DNA of 64,000 nt, taken from contig CAVUNO010000017.1 of assembly GCA_963742875.1 (NCBI GenBank), positions 310,001-374,000 on the forward strand, in the 5' to 3' direction. Below, piece after piece: positions 18,068-25,808 of this stretch. The notes below the pieces were generated by a model, which searched no databases, had not been told where the DNA came from, and saw nothing but the letters and a program-made list of their open reading frames with translations. Made by a program: the position numbers and the translations under genes. This stretch comes from Bog-532 sp963742875 (GTDB lineage Bacteria > Actinomycetota > Actinomycetes > Streptosporangiales > Streptosporangiaceae). Position 1 is the first letter of the stretch. The number at the start of each line of letters is the position of its first letter.

Positions 18068-18412
18068 ATGGCCGTTGCAACTGGAGGAAGCAGTGGATAT
18101 CAGATCCGGGCAGCGGCTGGGGAGAACGAGACCGCCAAGGGCTTCAACACAACCGACGTACCGCTGAAGCTCTGTCTGCTCCAGGGCGAAGTCGCGGAGG
18201 CGTTTGGTACCTGGCGCAAAGGCAGCGAAAATCTCGGCGAGGAACTGGCGGACATCGCGATTTACCTGTTCGGCCTGGCCCAGATGACCGGTGTTGACCT
18301 GCAGGGAGAGGTCGAAGCGAAGGTGGCCAAGAACGCTGCTCGCAGTTACCGCCAGCTTTCCAACGACGTCCTGGTCAAGAGTGACGGCGATGGGCGCATG
18401 GCCACCGGTTGA
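18068..18412 (+). CDS. MazG-like nucleotide pyrophosphohydrolase domain protein, 5' end probably frameshifted
   Basis: The conserved part reads ENETAKGFNTTDVPLKLCLL, then QGEVAEAFGTWRKG, then LGEELADIAIYLFGLAQM. This gives the E-x-x-E and E-x-x-D metal-binding motifs of the MazG all-alpha NTP pyrophosphatase family. The best start by ribosome site is GTG 18093 (VDIRSGQRL after GGAGGAAGCA), which matches the usual family N-terminus but sits one frame away. The open frame instead uses ATG 18068 with no SD. A one-base indel near 18115-18120 would join the two. So this is either a recent pseudogene or a sequencing error. Confidence 0.7.
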   Translation: MAVATGGSSGYQIRAAAGENETAKGFNTTDVPLKLCLLQGEVAEAFGTWRKGSENLGEELADIAIYLFGLAQMTGVDLQGEVEAKVAKNAARSYRQLSNDVLVKSDGDGRMATG

Positions 18413-18433
18413 ACACTCGGTTCGCCAGCTTGC

Positions 18434-18715
18434 TTATCCTGCGCGCCGTGGCCGACGGATGGGATGTTCGGCGGCCCGCTCGTAGAGGACTTCGGGTGCA
18501 AGGTCCACCCCGCCGGGCCAGGTAATCGTGCCGATCTCGGGATCCACTCGGACCTGCGCAAAGAATGCGGGATCGTGAAGGGGCGTGAATACGCCTTCCC
18601 GCTCGGCCAGATGGGACAGGTCGACATCACCCACCAGGCCGTCAGAGAACGTGAGCCGCAGCCGGTAGTGGCCGAGGACTTCGGCGTCGCAGACATCGCT
18701 GAGCAAAGTGCCCAT
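18434..18715 (-). CDS. DUF2442 protein
   Basis: This 93-residue protein follows the DUF4160 frame by 12 bp on the same strand. It has the DUF2442 layout: strands DAEVLGHYRLRLTFSDGLVG, then DVDLSHLAEREGVFTPLHDP, then FFAQVRVDPEIGTITWPGGVDLAPEVLY. DUF2442 and DUF4160 proteins are often encoded side by side and have been proposed to be toxin-antitoxin-like partners, but the biochemical role is not established. The end overlaps no other gene. Confidence 0.85.
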   Translation of the reverse strand: MGTLLSDVCDAEVLGHYRLRLTFSDGLVGDVDLSHLAEREGVFTPLHDPAFFAQVRVDPEIGTITWPGGVDLAPEVLYERAAEHPIRRPRRAG

Positions 18716-18727
18716 CGCACACTAAGC

Positions 18728-18994
18728 CTACGCCAGCGGTGGAATCGGGGCCGGCATCTGATGCGCGGCCACCTGCGCCCAGTCGGCGAGCAACTCCTCC
18801 TGGTGAAGTGCCGCCCACTCGAACACCTGGCCCAGCACACGTGGCGGCTGCGTGCCCGCGAGTAACGCAAGCGGATCGATGCCCACCGACGCTGACTGTC
18901 CGCCGTAGCGAGCATGAAAATGGGGCAACGGATGATCGTCAAAGTACATCGTGATCACGATGCCGAAGAGCCCGCACGGGCTGTATCTCCTGCG
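18728..18994 (-). CDS. DUF4160 protein, start codon uncertain
   Basis: About 85 codons upstream of DUF2442 match DUF4160: LFGIVITMYFDDHPLPHFHA, RYGGQSASVGIDPLALL, LGQVFEWAALHQEELLADW. Family members normally begin MP-IS-F-GIVI. Here the residues before GLFGIV (SERRRYSPC) do not match and offer no in-frame start near the right place. The frame stays open to ATG 19135, but that would run through the terminator hairpin of the preceding gene. A GTG in another frame (18980 region, after GGAG) suggests a small frameshift at the 5' end. The coordinate given marks where homology begins. Confidence 0.65.
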   Translation of the reverse strand, partial: RRRYSPCGLFGIVITMYFDDHPLPHFHARYGGQSASVGIDPLALLAGTQPPRVLGQVFEWAALHQEELLADWAQVAAHQMPAPIPPLA

Positions 18995-19096
18995 TTCGCT
19001 TTCGGCCGAGTGCGGTACCCGCCGTGGTGCCCGCGGATGGGTGATCTGGTTTGTGCTCGGCCGGCCGTGACCTTCGGCCAGCTTTGGCGCAGCTGA

Positions 19097-19133
19097 GCGC
19101 CACGGGCGGCCATCTGGTGCCCTCCCGTGGCGC
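19097..19133 (-). terminator. Hairpin terminator behind the DUF3024 gene
   Basis: GCGCCACGGG (19097-19106) and CCCGTGGCGC (19124-19133) are perfect 10-bp complements separated by 17 nt, 8 bp downstream of the DUF3024 stop. There is no T-run, as is usual in actinomycetes. Confidence 0.65.
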
Positions 19134-19141
19134 ACGCGTCG

Positions 19142-19489
19142 CTATCCCCAGAAGATCGCGGTCGGGTCGGCGTCGATTTCCCGCAGGAGGTCATCAACGT
19201 GCACCGATGGCGCGAGCCGGTCGTAGGCATGGAACCGCAGGTGACGGTCACGCCAGAACAGCGACCAGCGCCCGCTCGCCTTGGTGTAGCGCAGCCGCGC
19301 GATGGGAAACCGTGTCCACTCCGGGCCGGCTTCCGGGCGCCAGGGCGGCCTGCACTGCACGATCGTCAGATGCCGCGGCGCGACGTCACATTCCACCCGT
19401 ATCTGGTCGCGGACGCGCACGGGAACGCGCTGTTGACACCAGCGCCGCACCCGCGCCACGTCCAGCTCAGGCAATCCTGTTTCCGCCAC
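19142..19489 (-). CDS. DUF3024 protein
   Basis: The 115-residue protein begins LPELDVARVRRWCQQRVP and continues with RVECDVAPRHLTIVQCRPPW, PEWTRFPIARLRYTKASGRW, SLFWRDRHLRFHAYD and DLLREIDADPTAIFWG. This is the full DUF3024 pattern. It is a small basic cytoplasmic protein with no known function; the family is widespread in actinobacteria and often lies in accessory regions. It precedes the DUF4160/DUF2442 pair but is separated from it by a terminator hairpin. Confidence 0.85.
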   Translation of the reverse strand: MAETGLPELDVARVRRWCQQRVPVRVRDQIRVECDVAPRHLTIVQCRPPWRPEAGPEWTRFPIARLRYTKASGRWSLFWRDRHLRFHAYDRLAPSVHVDDLLREIDADPTAIFWG

Positions 19490-19677
19490 CCGCCGAGTCT
19501 TGCAGAACGCCGACGCACCCGCAGACCAGGTGCTGTTCTTGATCCGCCCGGTCCTTGAGGGCCGGCGATGAACACGGGGAATCCGCGGGCACTCAACTCG
19601 GCTCGGTAGGTCACCACCGCGTGTGCCTGGCCCCGGCCACTCATCCGGCCCGGTCGGGGATCCCTCGGTAACCGGTA

Positions 19678-20619
19678 CTATCTGGGCCGTTCCATCGCGA
19701 GCTTAGGCCCGCACGCCCTGCCTAACCGGCCTGCACGCGGGGACTGTCGCTGCCAATGCGAGACGGCCCAGTGGTCCGCCAGTTCCGCCACCCAGGCGCC
19801 GGCTGCGGCCGGGTCGCTGGGCGGCGCTTCCACCACGACGAATTCGGTCACGCCGGCGGCAGCCAGTTCGGGCAGGACGCCAGGATGTGGGTTGCTAAGC
19901 GCCACGGCCAGGGTCAGCTTGCTCAGATCACGGCCGTGCTCCCGGCAGTATCCGGCCAGTGTTCCCATTCGTTCGGCGACCTCATCGGTCCGGAGATAGA
20001 AGGCGTACCAGCCGTCACCGAACGCCGCGACGTGCTGCAGCGCCGGGTCGCTGTTACCGCCGAGGACGATGGGGATGCGCCGCGCGCGTACCGGCTTGGG
20101 ATAGACGCGGACCGCCTCGAACCGGGTGAACTCGCCGTCGAAGGAGGCGCTGTCCTCGGCCCACAATGTCCGCATCGCCGCCGCATATTCGGCCGTGCGC
20201 TGGGCCCGGCGGGCGAACGGGACGCCGAGCGCGGCGAATTCTTCGGCCGACCAGCCGATGCCAATCCCGAGCGTGAACCGCCCCGCGGACAGCACGTCCA
20301 GCGTTGCCGCCTGTTTGGCCGCCAGCACCGGGTTGTGCTCCGGCAGCAGCAAGACCCCGGTCGCCAGCCCGATCCGGCTCGTCACGGCGGCGGCGAAGGT
20401 CAGGCCCAGCAGCGGATCGAGCCAGTCCGCGTCCGGCGGGACGGCGATCGTGCCGTCGGCCGAATACGGGTAACGGGACGCCGGCTCGTCCACCATCACG
20501 ACGTGCTCCCCCGCCCACAACGTGGCGAACCCGGCTTCTTCGGCCGCCACCGCCACGGCCCGAATGATGTCCGGGCGGGCGCCTGCCCCTATGCCCAGCG
20601 CGTGCAGCCCAATCCGCAT
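19678..20619 (-). CDS. LLM-class (luciferase-like, probably F420-dependent) oxidoreductase
   Basis: ATG 20619 (MRIGLHALG) follows GGAGGGG; the longer frame to 20661 overlaps a transposase relic. The 313-residue TIM-barrel protein shows GFATLWAGEHVVM, a PVLAAKQAATLDVLSAGRFTLGIG block, GWSAEEFAALGVPF, and PKPVRARRIPIVLGGNSDPAL. These are signatures of actinobacterial LLM proteins annotated as F420-dependent. The last 30 residues (RQSPRAGRLGRACGPKLAM) look unlike the family, which suggests 3' end replacement. Substrate unknown. Confidence 0.87.
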   Translation of the reverse strand: MRIGLHALGIGAGARPDIIRAVAVAAEEAGFATLWAGEHVVMVDEPASRYPYSADGTIAVPPDADWLDPLLGLTFAAAVTSRIGLATGVLLLPEHNPVLAAKQAATLDVLSAGRFTLGIGIGWSAEEFAALGVPFARRAQRTAEYAAAMRTLWAEDSASFDGEFTRFEAVRVYPKPVRARRIPIVLGGNSDPALQHVAAFGDGWYAFYLRTDEVAERMGTLAGYCREHGRDLSKLTLAVALSNPHPGVLPELAAAGVTEFVVVEAPPSDPAAAGAWVAELADHWAVSHWQRQSPRAGRLGRACGPKLAMERPR

Positions 20620-20657
20620 ATGCCGCCCCTCCGTCACGGCTGAGCATTCTTTGGCGC

Positions 20658-21151
20658 TCATGCCGCCAGCTTTGCCAGGTGGTCCACGCGCTTCACCGCG
20701 ACGTGCCGGGCAGGCCCGGTCTTACGGTCGCTCGGCGCCTCGGCCTGACTGGCCGGGAGACGCGCCAGATTCGTTCCGGCGTTCTCGTCTCGGTCCTGTT
20801 TGGTGCCGGGCTGTAGGCCGACCGCACAGTGCCGTCATATTCGCCGGTCAGGCTGCCCGCCTCAAACGCCTGCATGATCTGGGCGACCGCCCAGTTGCGG
20901 GCGAACCGGCGCGCCCCACAGTCGCGGCGGAACCGCGCCACCTGCTCCGGGGTGGGTTTCAGCCGCACCGTCCAGCCACGCACGATCGTCCCCGGGGGGA
21001 CGCATACCAAACCATCGGTGTCCCGTAGTGCGGCGACCGCCCGCGCGGCACGGTTCGCGGCGGCACGCCGGCCGTACAGGCGGGCACATAGGGACGTGAG
21101 GATCTCCGTCACGTCCCACAAGGCCGTCGCCTTCGGGATCGGATCACCCAT
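20658..21151 (-). pseudogene. IS605/IS607-type TnpB (OrfB) relic with a large internal deletion
   Basis: From ATG 21151 the frame reads MGDPIPKATALWDV and then TnpB N-terminal text: VRGWTVRLKPTPEQVARFRR, RRFARNWAVAQ, up to DGTVRSAYS. It then leaves frame. At the other end another frame reads RDENAGTNLARLPASQAEAP and ends HVAVKRVDHLAKLAA at TGA 20658. RDENAGTNLA is the conserved last acidic motif of TnpB (DxDxNAAxNL). The middle, with the rest of the RuvC nuclease and the zinc ribbon, is gone. It lies 16 bp downstream of a small HTH gene. Confidence 0.75.
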
Positions 21152-21167
21152 AACCGGCTCACTCTGG

Positions 21168-21470
21168 TCACGCCATCGGATCAGCCTTCTTCCTTTTTGG
21201 CGCCCTTTTTGGCGCCGCAGTAACGGCCTTGGCCTGGTTGCGGGCAGCTCGAAAGCGTTGCTGGGCGCCTTGTTTGGTGAGTCCGTAGCACGCGCCGATC
21301 TCGTTCCAAGTGGCACCGGCCTTGCGGGCGGCCTCAACCTGGGCAGTCTCCAGCTCCTCTGCCGCTTCTCGCAGGCGCCGGGCAGCTTCGAGCTGGCTAA
21401 TCGGTCCGTCGGCGACGTCGAGAGCGCCGAGCGCTGCAGTGATCCGCCGGACGGGACTCTTGGAGGCCAC
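21168..21470 (-). CDS. Small helix-turn-helix protein upstream of the TnpB relic
   Basis: The product is about 100 residues. The frame opens at TTG 21503 inside a promoter dyad, but GTG 21470 is the likelier start (VASKSPVRRITAALG) because TACGCT sits 6 nt before it, as in a leaderless gene. A helical segment ISQLEAARRLREAAEELETA leads to an HTH: AGATWNEIGACYGLTKQGAQ. The tail is Lys/Arg-rich (APKRAPKRKKADPMA). Such small HTH proteins are frequent in actinobacteria. Its position suggests control of the dyad promoter upstream or a link to the former transposon. Confidence 0.7.
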   Translation of the reverse strand: MASKSPVRRITAALGALDVADGPISQLEAARRLREAAEELETAQVEAARKAGATWNEIGACYGLTKQGAQQRFRAARNQAKAVTAAPKRAPKRKKADPMA

Positions 21471-21498
21471 GAGCACAGCGTATCGACAACCGGTACCG

Positions 21499-21540
21499 GT
21501 CAATGATATGTTGACGCTGCCTGGTCAACATATCGTTGAC
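21499..21540. promoter_or_regulatory. 17-bp inverted repeat with outward TTGAC elements (bidirectional promoter/operator)
   Basis: GTCAATGATATGTTGAC (21499-21515) and GTCAACATATCGTTGAC (21524-21540) are inverted copies with one mismatch and an 8-bp spacer. Each outer arm carries a TTGAC -35-like core facing outward, toward the HTH gene on one side and the lysine-rich ORF on the other. The local AT content stands out from the surroundings. The adjacent HTH protein is the obvious candidate binder. Confidence 0.65.
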
Positions 21541-21560
21541 CTGTCCGAGTCAGAAAGTGG

Positions 21561-21608
21561 ATGATACGCGTGGCTAAGAAGAGCAAGAAGAAGACGAAGA
21601 AGAAGTAG
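21561..21608 (+). CDS. 15-codon lysine-rich micro-ORF
   Basis: ATG 21561 encodes MIRVAKKSKKKTKKK and stops at TAG 21606. Nine of 15 residues are lysine, all AAG. GTG 21570 would give a 12-residue version. It lies between the 17-bp dyad promoter and a perfect hairpin terminator at 21627, so the transcript would be about 100 nt. It could be a basic micropeptide or a leader peptide whose translation reads lysyl-tRNA supply, but no downstream gene follows in the same direction. Function not known. Confidence 0.45.
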   Translation: MIRVAKKSKKKTKKK

Positions 21609-21626
21609 TTGTAGCCGCCCCAACCT

Positions 21627-21662
21627 GGACGGCAGCGGTCCGGCGATGTACCGCTGCCGTCC
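21627..21662 (+). terminator. Strong intrinsic-type hairpin
   Basis: GGACGGCAGCGG (21627-21638) pairs perfectly with CCGCTGCCGTCC (21651-21662) across a 12-nt loop, 18 bp after the micro-ORF stop. Confidence 0.8.
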
Positions 21663-22134
21663 ACACTCCGAAATCCTGGGTCGCGGGCAACGGGCGCGGT
21701 GCGGAGCGGGGACGCCGAATCACATCTGGGAAACGGAGCGTAGACGGCGTTGGTGGGGCCGGCCGAGGGTCTGCCCAGCGCCGGCCTCCGCGTACCCCTC
21801 GCGGTACTCTGGCTGCCGCGCCACGGCACGTCGGCATCGAGACCCAGCCAGCAGCCGCATAGACAACATTTTGCCGATCAGAGAGATTCAAGCAGCTAGC
21901 CGCCGGCGCCACGGCCCAGGAGCGCTATCCCGGTGCCGTCGAGGCGGCAGGCCACGCTTTCGCCCTGCTCCGGAACGGCCTCGCCGATCACTACGACTAA
22001 ACCGCCACCAACGATCCCCCAGCAAACTGCCATGCCAGAGCGGGCAGCAGACCTTACGGCATCGGGCAAGACGCGCACCGTACCTGACCGATGAAATCTC
22101 GGTTCGGCCGGATCTGGCCGTGCCACCTGGGTGG
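21663..22134. other. Gene-poor interval with a short unidentified protein relic
   Basis: The only protein-like text is plus frame 21887-22000: FKQLAAGATAQERYPGAVEA, then AGHAFALLRNGLADHYD and TAA. It has no start and looks like the end of a lost gene. Nothing else is recognisable. Confidence 0.4.
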
Positions 22135-23319
22135 TCAGGGCAGCAGCAACAGCCCGTGCTCGGGGAAGACGGCCGTGCGGGTTGCCATGATGGCCTGGTC
22201 AATGCGGTCTGAGGGGTCGTATCCGGACTCGAAGCCGCTGTACTGTGCCTGGGCGCCGTCAGTCATCAGTTCGGGTGCGTGGCGGCCGGTGCGGCGGGAT
22301 GCGTACTCGCGCCAGGCGTCCGGGGTGCGCGCCTGGGGGTCGATCGGATATCCGGCGGCTTCGGCGAGCAGATGTGTCCAGGTTATGGGCACGACCTGGA
22401 GCAGTTCGTAGCCGCCTCCGCCGGTAAGAAGCCAGCGGCCGTGCGCGACCTCGTGGGCCAGGGAGTGGATCGCGGCGCCCGCGGCGCGCTGCGCATCGAT
22501 AGACAACTGCAGGTCGGCCAGTGGGTCGAGCCGGTGCGTATCACAGCCGTGCTGGCTGACCAGGATCTGCGGCCGGAACGCCCGCAGCAGCGGCGGCACA
22601 ACGGCATGGAAGGCACGCAGCCACCCGGCGTCCGTGGTCCCGGCCGGCAGCGCCACGTTGACCGCCGATCCCATTGCCCCCGGGCCGCCCGTCTCGCCCG
22701 GCAGCCCGGTCCCGGGCCACAGCGTCGCCGGATGCTCGTGCAGGCTGATCGTCAGCACCCGCGGGTCATCATAAAACGCCGCCTGAACCCCGTCACCATG
22801 GTGCACGTCGATGTCGACGTAGGCGACCCGTTCCGCGCCCGCCCTCAGCAGCCAGGCGATCGCGATCGCCGGGTCGTTGTATACGCAGAAGCCGCTGGCG
22901 CTGGCTCGCATCGCGTGGTGCAGGCCACCCGCGATGCTAGCGCCGTGCTGTGCCGCGCCGGTCCAGACCGCGCGGGCTGCTGCCAGGGTCGCGCCCGCCA
23001 CCAGCGCCGACGCGTCGTGCATACCGGGAAACACCGGGTCATCCCCGGTACCGAGGCCGAAACCCGGAATCGAAGAGCCCGGGTCCGGGCGGCCGGCCAG
23101 CCGCACCGCCGCGATGTAGCTCTCGATGTGCACCAGCTCCAGCTGCACGTCAGTGGCGGGCGGCGCGCGCTCGACGGACACCCCCGCCTCAGCGAACAGG
23201 CCGAACGTGCGGGCCAGCTCGATCGTCAGGTCGACCCGGACCGGCGCCATCGGATGGTCAGGGCCGAAGTCATAGGCAGCCAGCCGTTCGTCCCAGGCCA
23301 CGTACAGTGTGCAGGGCAT
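22135..23319 (-). CDS. acuC: Acetoin utilisation protein AcuC / class I histone-deacetylase-type deacetylase
   Basis: The preferred start is ATG 23319 (MPCTLYVAW), which has GGAGG 8 nt upstream; ATG 23340 lacks an SD. The 394-residue arginase/deacetylase-fold protein shows the zinc-amidohydrolase motifs GGLHHAM (catalytic His pair), YNDPAIAIAWL, YVDIDVHHGDGVQAAFYDDP (zinc ligands Asp and His), QHGCDTH (third ligand Asp), and LLTGGGGYEL. AcuC-type enzymes deacetylate lysines, for example on acetyl-CoA synthetase. No acetoin or acs genes are near. It is convergent with nothing and probably monocistronic. Confidence 0.9.
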   Translation of the reverse strand: MPCTLYVAWDERLAAYDFGPDHPMAPVRVDLTIELARTFGLFAEAGVSVERAPPATDVQLELVHIESYIAAVRLAGRPDPGSSIPGFGLGTGDDPVFPGMHDASALVAGATLAAARAVWTGAAQHGASIAGGLHHAMRASASGFCVYNDPAIAIAWLLRAGAERVAYVDIDVHHGDGVQAAFYDDPRVLTISLHEHPATLWPGTGLPGETGGPGAMGSAVNVALPAGTTDAGWLRAFHAVVPPLLRAFRPQILVSQHGCDTHRLDPLADLQLSIDAQRAAGAAIHSLAHEVAHGRWLLTGGGGYELLQVVPITWTHLLAEAAGYPIDPQARTPDAWREYASRRTGRHAPELMTDGAQAQYSGFESGYDPSDRIDQAIMATRTAVFPEHGLLLLP

Positions 23320-23340
23320 CCCATCATCCTCCGCAGTCAT

Positions 23341-23956
23341 GCGAGCCCGCAGAGTTTGACGCGCACCTCATCGGGATCTTCCTTGGCGGGGCAGCCAGCG
23401 GCTGCCTCCGCGGCACCCGGTCAACCGGGCCGCCTGCGCCGCCACATCCGGCGCCTACCCTGGGCCGGCCTCCGCAATTTCAGGCTAGCAATATATTCTG
23501 GGAATTGGAAGTAATGCATTAAGGATACCGAGCTGGAGATTCTGCCGGGGTCATAGCCCGGGTGGCAGAATTTGCCGGGCTGGCTACCGTCGAAATTGCA
23601 GGCCGGAAAATATACCGCTGAGCCAGATAGTGAATCTTGCAGGCCCGCTGCCCGTCCACCAGGGAAAAGAAGATCAGTAATGGCCGGGGTACTAGCCGGG
23701 GCCGGCCGGATTTCCGGGTAGATCGATTAGGTGAATGAGCCGGGTGGCGCCGCGAAAGATCGATTAGGTGAATAAGCCGGGTGGCACCGCGAGCCCTCGG
23801 CGTTGAATCCTGTCACAAAGGGCGCGCCAAAAACGTTGAGGAGGTGCCGCTCCGCCGAGAGGCCGGGGCGGAAAGTCATGAGCAAATCACCTGAATTCGC
23901 GGCCGCCGCAGATCCATCGGCCCGGCGGGCCGCGTGTCAGCCGGCCTACCGCGAGC
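23341..23956. other. AT-richer intergenic region with a 35-bp direct repeat
   Basis: There is no convincing ORF in 616 bp. The region is locally AT-rich (around 23480-23660). It contains two near-identical 35-bp copies starting GATCGATTAGGTGAAT at 23721-23755 and 23758-23792, differing at two positions. It precedes the malic-enzyme relic. Confidence 0.55.
23721..23792. repeat. Two tandem 35-bp repeats (37-bp period)
   Basis: Each copy begins GATCGATTAGGTGAAT and ends GCCGCGA or ACCGCGA. A shorter related string (GCCCGGGTGGCAG) occurs at about 23558, so the pattern may be an older array. Function unknown. Confidence 0.85.
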
Positions 23957-24166
23957 ATGCCCGCCTATCCCGGCCGCGACCGCATCGGGGAGATCCTGCG
24001 CAACCGGCCCCTGTCGGAGGTCGACGTCATCGTCGTCACCGACGGGCAACGGGTCCTGGGCCTGGGTGGCCAGGGCGTCGGCGGTATGGGCATCCCGATC
24101 GGCAAGCTGTCGCTGTACGCGGCGCTGGGCGGCATCGGTCCTGCGCGCACCCTGCCGTACGTGAAA
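23957..24166 (+). pseudogene. NAD-dependent malic enzyme fragment
   Basis: About 70 codons from ATG 23957 match the N-terminal malic-enzyme domain: DRIGEILRNRP, DVIVVTDGQRVLGLGGQGVG, GMGIPIGKLSLYAALGGIGP, ARTLP. Family proteins continue with LDVGTNNE and several hundred more residues. Here the text turns into YVKVQGGALRSG and a long hairpin. Both the upstream region and the NAD domain are missing, so it is a non-functional fragment. Confidence 0.75.
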
Positions 24167-24182
24167 GTGCAGGGTGGGGCCC

Positions 24183-24231
24183 TCAGGTCCGGGCCGGGCG
24201 CCGTCTGCGCAGGCGCCCGGCCCGGACCTGA
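24183..24231. terminator. Perfect 20-bp inverted repeat
   Basis: TCAGGTCCGGGCCGGGCGCC (24183-24202) and its exact complement at 24212-24231 flank a 9-nt loop. The stem is very GC-rich and could terminate in both directions. It may mark the boundary of a deleted segment after the malic-enzyme fragment. Confidence 0.7.
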
Positions 24232-24359
24232 AGCTTGCGACCGGCCGGGGGCTAACGCCCTGCATGTAGCGGCTTGAGCGATCCCCGGGCGGGTTGGCGA
24301 ACGTCCCCGGCCGGTGCGTCAAGGGATGATCTGCGCCAGCAAGTGGTATGCCGGGGTGC

Positions 24360-24695
24360 CTAGCGTGACGAGTTCAAGGCAGTCAGCGGGGCGCGGGCCT
24401 GACCGGAGCGGGCGCGCGTGCTATTGGGCCGGTGCCTGTTCCGGCCGTCCCCGGCATGGCCCTGCTGCCGCGCTGGCGCGGTTGCGCCGGCGCCGTTGGC
24501 GGCGGCCAGCTCGCGGTATTCGGCCTTAAGCCGCCTGGCCTCGGCGGACAGCGGTGAGCTGGCGAGCTGCCGGAGTTCCCAGCCGGCCAGCTTGGCGGTC
24601 GTAGCGGCAGCGGCCGCGCCGGCCAGCACGGGGGTTGCGGCGGTCATGGCGGCTATCCGGACGGTATAGGCAGCGGCACGCGTAAGGGTGCTCAT
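24360..24695 (-). CDS. Small protein with hydrophobic Ala-rich N-terminus, unknown function
   Basis: ATG 24695 (MSTLTRAAAYTV) is chosen over the ORF's ATG 24839 because GGGAG lies about 9 nt upstream. The 111-residue protein has an N-terminal hydrophobic stretch IAAMTAATPVLAGAAAAAT, which could anchor it in the membrane. A charged amphipathic helix follows (SPLSAEARRLKAEYRELAAA), then a basic disordered tail. Similar two-part proteins occur in actinomycetes beside gas-vesicle or stress genes, but no such neighbour is here. No family is assigned. Confidence 0.55.
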   Translation of the reverse strand: MSTLTRAAAYTVRIAAMTAATPVLAGAAAAATTAKLAGWELRQLASSPLSAEARRLKAEYRELAAANGAGATAPARQQGHAGDGRNRHRPNSTRARSGQARAPLTALNSSR

Positions 24696-24887
24696 GAATT
24701 TTTCTCCCGCAAGGTCTGGGCGGTCAAGGTCTGGGGCGGTAGCTGCACGTGCTACGGTGTCCGGTATGTGACAGTCCGTCAGGGTGAGCACGTGCGCGGC
24801 TCCCGCTCTAATTAACTGGAATCGTCTTGCTCGGGCCATGAACGCAAGTCAACCTCAAGGGGTGTTGCCGCGTCCATTTACCAGCCC

Positions 24888-25133
24888 TTACGCCAGGGAA
24901 AGCGAGGCCACCGGCAGCGGCTCCGTCATAGTGCTGTGATCAGTGCGGCTGAACCGCACGATGACCAGATCATCATCGTCCAGGTCGGTCAGCTGACTGG
25001 CCGGCGCGACAAATCTCATCGGCTCCTGGCCAGCCCGCTTTGCGTAAGCAGACTGCAAGCCGAAAACTATCTTACCGCCGATCTCCGGGCCGAGCCCGGT
25101 TATCCGACCGGCCTCAGCCAGTATCTCGGTCAT
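24888..25133 (-). CDS. Small acidic protein of unknown function
   Basis: ATG 25133 (MTEILAEAGRITGLG) follows GGAAGGAAG. The 81-residue product has an N-terminal helix and a strand-rich second half (GKIVFGLQSAYAKRA, LTDLDDDDLVIVRFSRTD). The very acidic DLDDDD turn is its most distinctive feature. No family was recognised. It lies about 190 bp upstream of the preceding small gene on the same strand and may be co-expressed with it. Confidence 0.55.
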   Translation of the reverse strand: MTEILAEAGRITGLGPEIGGKIVFGLQSAYAKRAGQEPMRFVAPASQLTDLDDDDLVIVRFSRTDHSTMTEPLPVASLSLA

Positions 25134-25808
25134 TATTGATCTTCCTTCCTCGGTGACGGGCCTGGTAATGGGTACCAATCTCCAGGTTACACAGCCGGAC
25201 CTGCGAGATCTCTGACCGGCTCAGCCAGGATTTCCTGGTCTGAGGTTCCCTCATTTTCACCGTAGCTCGGGTCAGCAACTTCTGCAATTCGGCTGCAGCC
25301 CCACCGGCCACTCATATTGCCTAAGCGCAGCGAGCGCGAATTTTTTCGTAAATTGCAGGTACTTTTTAAGTTACATCGCTGCCGCGCCGCAGCTCAGCCA
25401 GCCGTTCACGAACCGGTCCATTTGTGGTCCTTACGACGAGGCGCTCCCACGTTTCCGCAGCCCACGACGCTGACAACCTACCCCCACCCGCCCCGGAGCC
25501 GTGAGCCTTCGCCCCGGCGTGCGGCATAGCTGGCGTCAACTGTGCACCGACGGTTACCCCTCAGCCAGCCACGCGCGTATCAGGCCCCGACTGGCCCTAT
25601 TTCTGGCCGCGCAACAGCGCTCAATACCGCCGTTTACTGCCAAATGATGATCGGCATCCAGCAGGTCAAGCTGGCATACGGGTCGGTGACGGATGCTCCC
25701 GCAAATTTCTACGGATCAAAAGGCTGATTTCTACGGATCAAAAGGCTGAGCAACGGCCGGGATACCCTACGGGAGGAGCAGCGCGCTCCACCTGGCAGCT
25801 AGCACCGG
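25134..25808. other. Gene-poor interval with a 22-bp tandem repeat
   Basis: A 65-codon minus frame (GTG 25311 to 25114) has some protein-like text (AAAELQKLLTRATVKMREPQ) but no SD, and it overlaps the next start. A 22-bp unit starting ATTTCTACGGATCAAAAGG is repeated exactly at 25705-25726 and 25727-25748. I see nothing else. Confidence 0.45.

Noticed and set aside
21500..21829. Minus-strand frame with an FFFVFFLLF stretch that looks like a TM helix
   Set aside because: The hydrophobic run is the complement of the poly-AAG lysine codons, and the frame crosses a terminator and a dyad.
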